This document shows, in pieces, positions 3,519 to 6,852 of a stretch of 6,852 nt of DNA (positions within the stretch are counted from its first letter, which is position 1; each line of letters opens with the position of its first letter). A program made the position numbers and the translations under genes. The notes under the pieces are model-generated. The model saw nothing but the letters and a program-made list of their open reading frames with translations, did no database searches and had not been told where the DNA came from. Source of the stretch: Patescibacteria group bacterium UBA1449 (GTDB taxonomy: Bacteria > Patescibacteriota > Microgenomatia > UBA1400 > UBA1449); NCBI GenBank assembly GCA_002335355.1, contig DCTD01000076.1, positions 4,727-11,578 on the forward strand. The letters run 5' to 3'.

Positions 3519-5267
3519 TTACTTGGCAACTTTAATGTCTTTGACGATAAGTTGTAGCCTCTTATTCCCATTCCACACATTAAGATCAATCTGATAGGCT
3601 AGGTCAATAATACTGCCTGGTTTAATCAGTGCTTCCCACTCAATCGCTGAGAAAAAGAGAGCCTCAAAGAATAGTTGGCGGTTGTTTAGGGTATCAAGGG
3701 GAGTAACAGTCATCTTGAGGTGCTGGTTTTTTATTCCAATCGTTCTAACGTCAACCACTTTGACATACCGGGAGACAAAAAGCGGATGTGGATTGCCTAA
3801 CCCAAAAGGTTCAAAACGTTGGATTTCCTTGTACAAATCAAAGGAAATATCGTTAAGGTTAATCTCCAGTTCGGTCGTCAGCGTTGGGATGAGTAATTCA
3901 TCATTGATTGTATTTATGGCATGGTTACTCAATTTTTTTGAGAGGCTTTCAACTGAATTCGTGTTAACGGTAAAGCCTGCCGCCATCGGGTGACCACCCA
4001 ATTCCAGAAAATCATCCTTAAATAACCGTAACATGTCGATAATATTTACTCCAGGAATTGATCGCACTGAACCCTTAGCAGTATCACCCATGATCGCAAT
4101 TGCAATCGAGGGTTTATAAAATTGTTCAACTAACCGTCCGGCAATGAGTCCGATAACTCCGGGATTATACTTTTCTGAAGCCGTAATCAGAATTTTTTCT
4201 TCTCGAGCCGTTTCTTTAAGGGCGTCGAGGGCAACTGAGACACTGTCTGTGGTCATTTCCTGACGTTTTTGGTTGGTTTTACCTAAATCAACTGCCAGTT
4301 TTATTGCCCGGTTTTGGTCTTTAGTACACAAAAGTCTTAAAGAGTCCAAGCAGTGTTCAAGCCGGCCGGTGGCATTTATTCGAGGAGCAATGACGTAACC
4401 AATGTGGTAGGTGCTCAGTTGTCTGCTGTTATCCAGTTGCGCTTCGGTAAAGAGAGCCCGTAAACCTTCCCGTCTGGTTTTTGTAAGTAACTCTAAACCA
4501 TGTTTAACAAGACTGCGGTTAACTGATAGCAACGGTACCAGGTCAGCGACAATACCGATAGTGGCTAGTTCCAGTAGCGAGTTTATCAGCTCCTGGCTAT
4601 CAGTATCATGTCTAAAGTAACGCAGAATTTGTGTAGCAAAAAGATAAGCTACACCGGCTCCAGCCGTCTTTGTGGAATGAATAACGGCTATCGCTTCGGG
4701 GAATTGAGTTGTTACTGTCTTGCCGTTTTTAGATTCTTTAACTTCAACTTGAGGCTCATGATGGTCACAAATAATCAGGTCGATGTCAAGGTCCTTGCAG
4801 TGTTGGGCGCCCTCAAAAGCAACAATACCGTTATCAACGGTGATAAGCACATCAGGTTTTACTCCTTGATGAGCTATTAAATCATCAATGCCGCTTGATT
4901 TGAGTCCATAACCATTGTGCTCGCGGTGCGGTAAAAATGGGGTTACATCAAATCCAAGACTATACAACGTTTCCCACATGATGGCTGTTGCTGTAATGCC
5001 GTCGGCATCATAATCACCATAAATTGCCACTTTTTCTTTTTTATCTAAAGCCTGCTGTAAGCGTTTTAACGCTTTGGTTATCTCCTGTATATCGAGCTCG
5101 AGGTGATCAGTGGTTATTAACTGTGGATGAAGAGGAGAAAAGAACTCCCCGTTTTGTTGCCTGTCAACACCGCGGTTTTCCAAGAGAGCAGTAATTATTG
5201 CCTCTAAACGGTTTGAAGTGTCAGGTTTAAGTGTAGCTTTGGTGTACCAGTTTTTACTATTTGGCAT
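3519..5267 (-). CDS. recJ: Single-stranded-DNA-specific exonuclease RecJ
   Basis: A 5'-3' exonuclease on single-stranded DNA that acts in recombination, mismatch and base-excision repair. The protein is complete at 582 residues, normal for bacterial RecJ. It has the DHH-family metal motifs: DYDADG (85-90), VDNG (144-147), CDHH (167-170) and GIVADLVPL (238-246). The family signature APRINATGRL follows (294-303), then the DHHA1 part with NPGVIGLIAGRL (369-380) and GGHPMAAGF (424-432). An OB-fold-like C terminus from about 465 contains RFEPFGLGNPHPLF (484-497). All metal-binding residues are present, so it should be active. The stretch after CDHH is shorter and more lysine-rich than in model RecJ proteins. 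The start ATG has no Shine-Dalgarno sequence and lies about 8-14 bases after a predicted promoter, so the mRNA leader is very short. It diverges from cca. Confidence 0.97.
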   Translation of the reverse strand: MPNSKNWYTKATLKPDTSNRLEAIITALLENRGVDRQQNGEFFSPLHPQLITTDHLELDIQEITKALKRLQQALDKKEKVAIYGDYDADGITATAIMWETLYSLGFDVTPFLPHREHNGYGLKSSGIDDLIAHQGVKPDVLITVDNGIVAFEGAQHCKDLDIDLIICDHHEPQVEVKESKNGKTVTTQFPEAIAVIHSTKTAGAGVAYLFATQILRYFRHDTDSQELINSLLELATIGIVADLVPLLSVNRSLVKHGLELLTKTRREGLRALFTEAQLDNSRQLSTYHIGYVIAPRINATGRLEHCLDSLRLLCTKDQNRAIKLAVDLGKTNQKRQEMTTDSVSVALDALKETAREEKILITASEKYNPGVIGLIAGRLVEQFYKPSIAIAIMGDTAKGSVRSIPGVNIIDMLRLFKDDFLELGGHPMAAGFTVNTNSVESLSKKLSNHAINTINDELLIPTLTTELEINLNDISFDLYKEIQRFEPFGLGNPHPLFVSRYVKVVDVRTIGIKNQHLKMTVTPLDTLNNRQLFFEALFFSAIEWEALIKPGSIIDLAYQIDLNVWNGNKRLQLIVKDIKVAK

Positions 5268-5281
5268 AGGTTAGTACCAGT

Positions 5282-5310
5282 ATTTTACCAGGTTTAAAAT
5301 TGTTTACTAA
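5282..5310 (-). promoter_or_regulatory. Probable recJ promoter (extended -10)
   Basis: TGGTAAAAT on the minus strand (5290-5282) is an extended -10 with one mismatch, and TTAGTA (5310-5305) lies 17 bases upstream as a weak -35. The predicted start near 5275 leaves a leader of about eight bases before the ATG. Confidence 0.5.
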
Positions 5311-5345
5311 CCTCAGTTTTTCCTCTAAAAATCGATCATTTATCT

Positions 5346-5354
5346 TGTTATAAT
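5346..5354 (+). promoter_or_regulatory. cca promoter (extended -10) overlapping an upstream ATG
   Basis: TGTTATAAT is a perfect extended -10, with TATAAT at 5349-5354 and no good -35. Its last two bases are the first two of an ATG at 5353. The expected start, seven to eight bases downstream (5361-5362), coincides with the next in-frame ATG at 5362, which implies a leaderless mRNA. Confidence 0.65.
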
Positions 5355-5361
5355 GAAGCCT

Positions 5362-6768
5362 ATGAAACTCAAATTACCCTTACTTGTTGACCAGATAATG
5401 AAGACGCTTGAAGACGCAGGATATAAAGCCTATGTGGTAGGTGGGCCGGTACGTGATGTGTTGCTTGGTCGGCTGGCAAAAGATTGGGACTTTACGACGA
5501 ATGCTACACCTGAACAGATTCAAGCGTTATTCCCCGAATCGTTTTACGATAACAAATTTGGGACAATTGGGATCACTGTCGAAGAGTTAATCAATCAGTT
5601 TGACTTGAAAAACTACGATCCTGAGACTGAAAACCTTTCAAGTCACGATGTGTTTGAAATAACTACTTTTCGCACCGAGGGGACCTACTCTGATAACCGT
5701 CGTCCAGATAGTGTAGCCTGGGGAAAAACAATCGAAGAAGATCTGCAACGGCGTGATTTTACTATTAATGCGATGGCTTTACGCAGAACTGAAAAGGAAG
5801 AGGAATATCAATTAATTGATCTCTATGGTGGACTTGAAGACCAGAAACGAAAACTGATTAGAGCTGTTGGTAATCCTAATGCCCGGTTTAAGGAAGATGC
5901 CTTACGGATGATGCGGGCAGTGCGGTTTGCAGCTCAGCTAGGGTTTACGATTGAAGAAAAGACGCTTCAAGCAATTATTAATGACTCCTGTTTGCTAAAA
6001 AATATTTCTCAGGAACGGATTCGGGATGAACTCTTAAAAATCCTGACTTCTTTCTATCCGGCTGACGGGATTAAGCTGCTGCTCTCTACCAATTTACTGC
6101 AGTATGTTCTTCCGGAAGTTATTCCTATGGTTGGGGTGGAACAGGCTGGACATCATACTAAAGACGTTTGGCATCATAGCCTTGATGCTTTAGCAGCTAG
6201 CCCCTCGCCGGATCCGATTGTCCGGTTGGCCACGTTATTACATGACGTGGGGAAACCAAAAGCATTCAGAAAACAGGATGGTAAGATTACATTTTATGGA
6301 CACGAAGTCATTGGGGCTCGGATGGTCAGAGAAATTGGGAAGCGGTTGCATCTTTCTAATAGGGATCAGGAAAGGTTGTGGCTTCTGACTCGGTATCATA
6401 TGTTTGCTTACAATCCAGAAATGACTGATGCAGCTATCAGACGGTTTATAAAAAACGTTGGCTTGGAAAACATTAATGACATGATGATGTTGCGAATCGG
6501 TGATCGGGTGGGTGGTGGTTCCCGGCAGACCTCCTGGCGGTTGCGTGAATTGCAGGAACGGATTGGCAAGGTCTTGTATACCCCGATGCAGATTAAGGAT
6601 CTCAAGGTTACTGGTCATGATGTTATGTGGATTTTAGGGATTGATGGTGGGCCAAAAGTTGGTCAGGTTTTAAACGAATTGTTTGAGGAGGTGATGGAAG
6701 ACAGTAGTAAGAACGATCGGGAGTACTTACTCAAACGGATTGAAGAGATACGGGATCGGACACAATAG
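5362..6768 (+). CDS. cca: CCA tRNA nucleotidyltransferase with HD domain
   Basis: Adds or repairs the 3' CCA end of tRNAs using CTP and ATP without a template, in the cytoplasm. Numbering from Met at 5362 (468 residues), it is a class II enzyme. The nucleotidyltransferase head has GGPVRD (27-32), the catalytic DWD (41-43), EITTFR (99-104) and RRDFTINAMA (130-139). The EDALRMMR segment (178-185) contains the EDxxR nucleotide-selecting motif. The HD domain has DVWHHSLD (268-275) and LLHDVGKP (292-299). Between FGTIGI (66-71) and EITTFR is a polar insertion of about 20 residues (around LKNYDPETENLSSHD), longer than in typical homologues. The start at 5362 is preferred over the in-frame ATG at 5353 because the -10 box overlaps that one. 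There is no Shine-Dalgarno sequence. A full CCA-adding activity is expected, but A-only or C-only addition cannot be excluded from sequence. Confidence 0.96.
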   Translation: MKLKLPLLVDQIMKTLEDAGYKAYVVGGPVRDVLLGRLAKDWDFTTNATPEQIQALFPESFYDNKFGTIGITVEELINQFDLKNYDPETENLSSHDVFEITTFRTEGTYSDNRRPDSVAWGKTIEEDLQRRDFTINAMALRRTEKEEEYQLIDLYGGLEDQKRKLIRAVGNPNARFKEDALRMMRAVRFAAQLGFTIEEKTLQAIINDSCLLKNISQERIRDELLKILTSFYPADGIKLLLSTNLLQYVLPEVIPMVGVEQAGHHTKDVWHHSLDALAASPSPDPIVRLATLLHDVGKPKAFRKQDGKITFYGHEVIGARMVREIGKRLHLSNRDQERLWLLTRYHMFAYNPEMTDAAIRRFIKNVGLENINDMMMLRIGDRVGGGSRQTSWRLRELQERIGKVLYTPMQIKDLKVTGHDVMWILGIDGGPKVGQVLNELFEEVMEDSSKNDREYLLKRIEEIRDRTQ

Positions 6769-6771
6769 GGT

Positions 6772-6852
6772 ATGAACTTTTTAAACTTACAATCCTATCT
6801 CCAATCTATAGGTGAACCGAAATACCGGTATTCTCAGATTGCTTCGGATGTT
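6772..6852 (+). CDS. rlmN: Probable 23S rRNA (adenine-C2)-methyltransferase RlmN, N-terminal 27 residues
   Basis: An open frame starting three bases after the cca stop and continuing beyond the window edge. The 27 visible residues (MNFLNLQSYLQSIGEPKYRY, then SQIASDV) match the small N-terminal helical region of RlmN, whose hallmark is a GEPxxRxxQI-type segment. RlmN is a radical-SAM enzyme that methylates A2503 of 23S rRNA and A37 of some tRNAs. The catalytic CxxxCxxC motif lies outside the window, so this is a family resemblance only. Close spacing to cca and lack of a good ribosome binding site (only AGGG two bases before the ATG) suggest translational coupling. Confidence 0.55.
   Translation, partial: MNFLNLQSYLQSIGEPKYRYSQIASDV

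Noticed and set aside
6238..6618. Minus-strand open frames opposite the cca C terminus
   Set aside because: They overlap a conserved HD-domain coding region, lack ribosome binding sites and resemble no protein family.

Overview
The window looks like ordinary chromosome from a bacterium, most likely a member of the Candidate Phyla Radiation (Patescibacteria, perhaps Microgenomates-like). That placement is an inference from the style of the AspRS, RecJ and CCA-enzyme sequences, from compact gene spacing and from several promoters lying almost on the start codon. No taxonomic search was possible. GC content is moderate in the housekeeping genes and lower in the central block of small genes.

Layout, left to right. 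(1) Positions 1-832, minus strand: the first 277 codons of aspS, running off the left edge. (2) Positions 833-1258, minus strand: the aspS control region, with a near-consensus promoter, a well-formed T-box antiterminator/terminator riboswitch, and a further 160-base 5' UTR that can fold its only Shine-Dalgarno-like sequence into a hairpin. (3) Positions 1287-3511, plus strand: an accessory-looking block of small genes of unknown function. It begins with two consecutive promoter-leader-terminator modules (1287-1473 and 1871-2059). Each has an ATG about 10 bases after the -10 box, a 32-codon open frame, a copy of the terminator 3' arm just before the stop codon, and an intrinsic terminator. The first precedes a 72-aa gene (1498). 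The second precedes a run of four small genes with strong ribosome binding sites (2144, 2347, 2563, 2819). A separate 106-aa gene (3191) has its own promoter, whose -10 box sits inside a perfect inverted repeat. (4) Positions 3519-5267, minus strand: recJ. (5) Positions 5362-6768, plus strand: cca, diverging from recJ, followed three bases later by the start of a probable rlmN gene that runs off the right edge.

How the genes relate: aspS, cca and rlmN all serve translation. They cover aspartyl-tRNA charging, synthesis or repair of the tRNA CCA end, and a probable 23S rRNA/tRNA methylase. The T-box upstream of aspS reads the uncharged 3' end that the CCA enzyme makes. RecJ is a DNA repair exonuclease. 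The small-gene block has no recognisable function. Its regulation is more informative than its proteins: the paired leader modules look like transcription attenuators, and the first could respond to Tyr/Phe codons.
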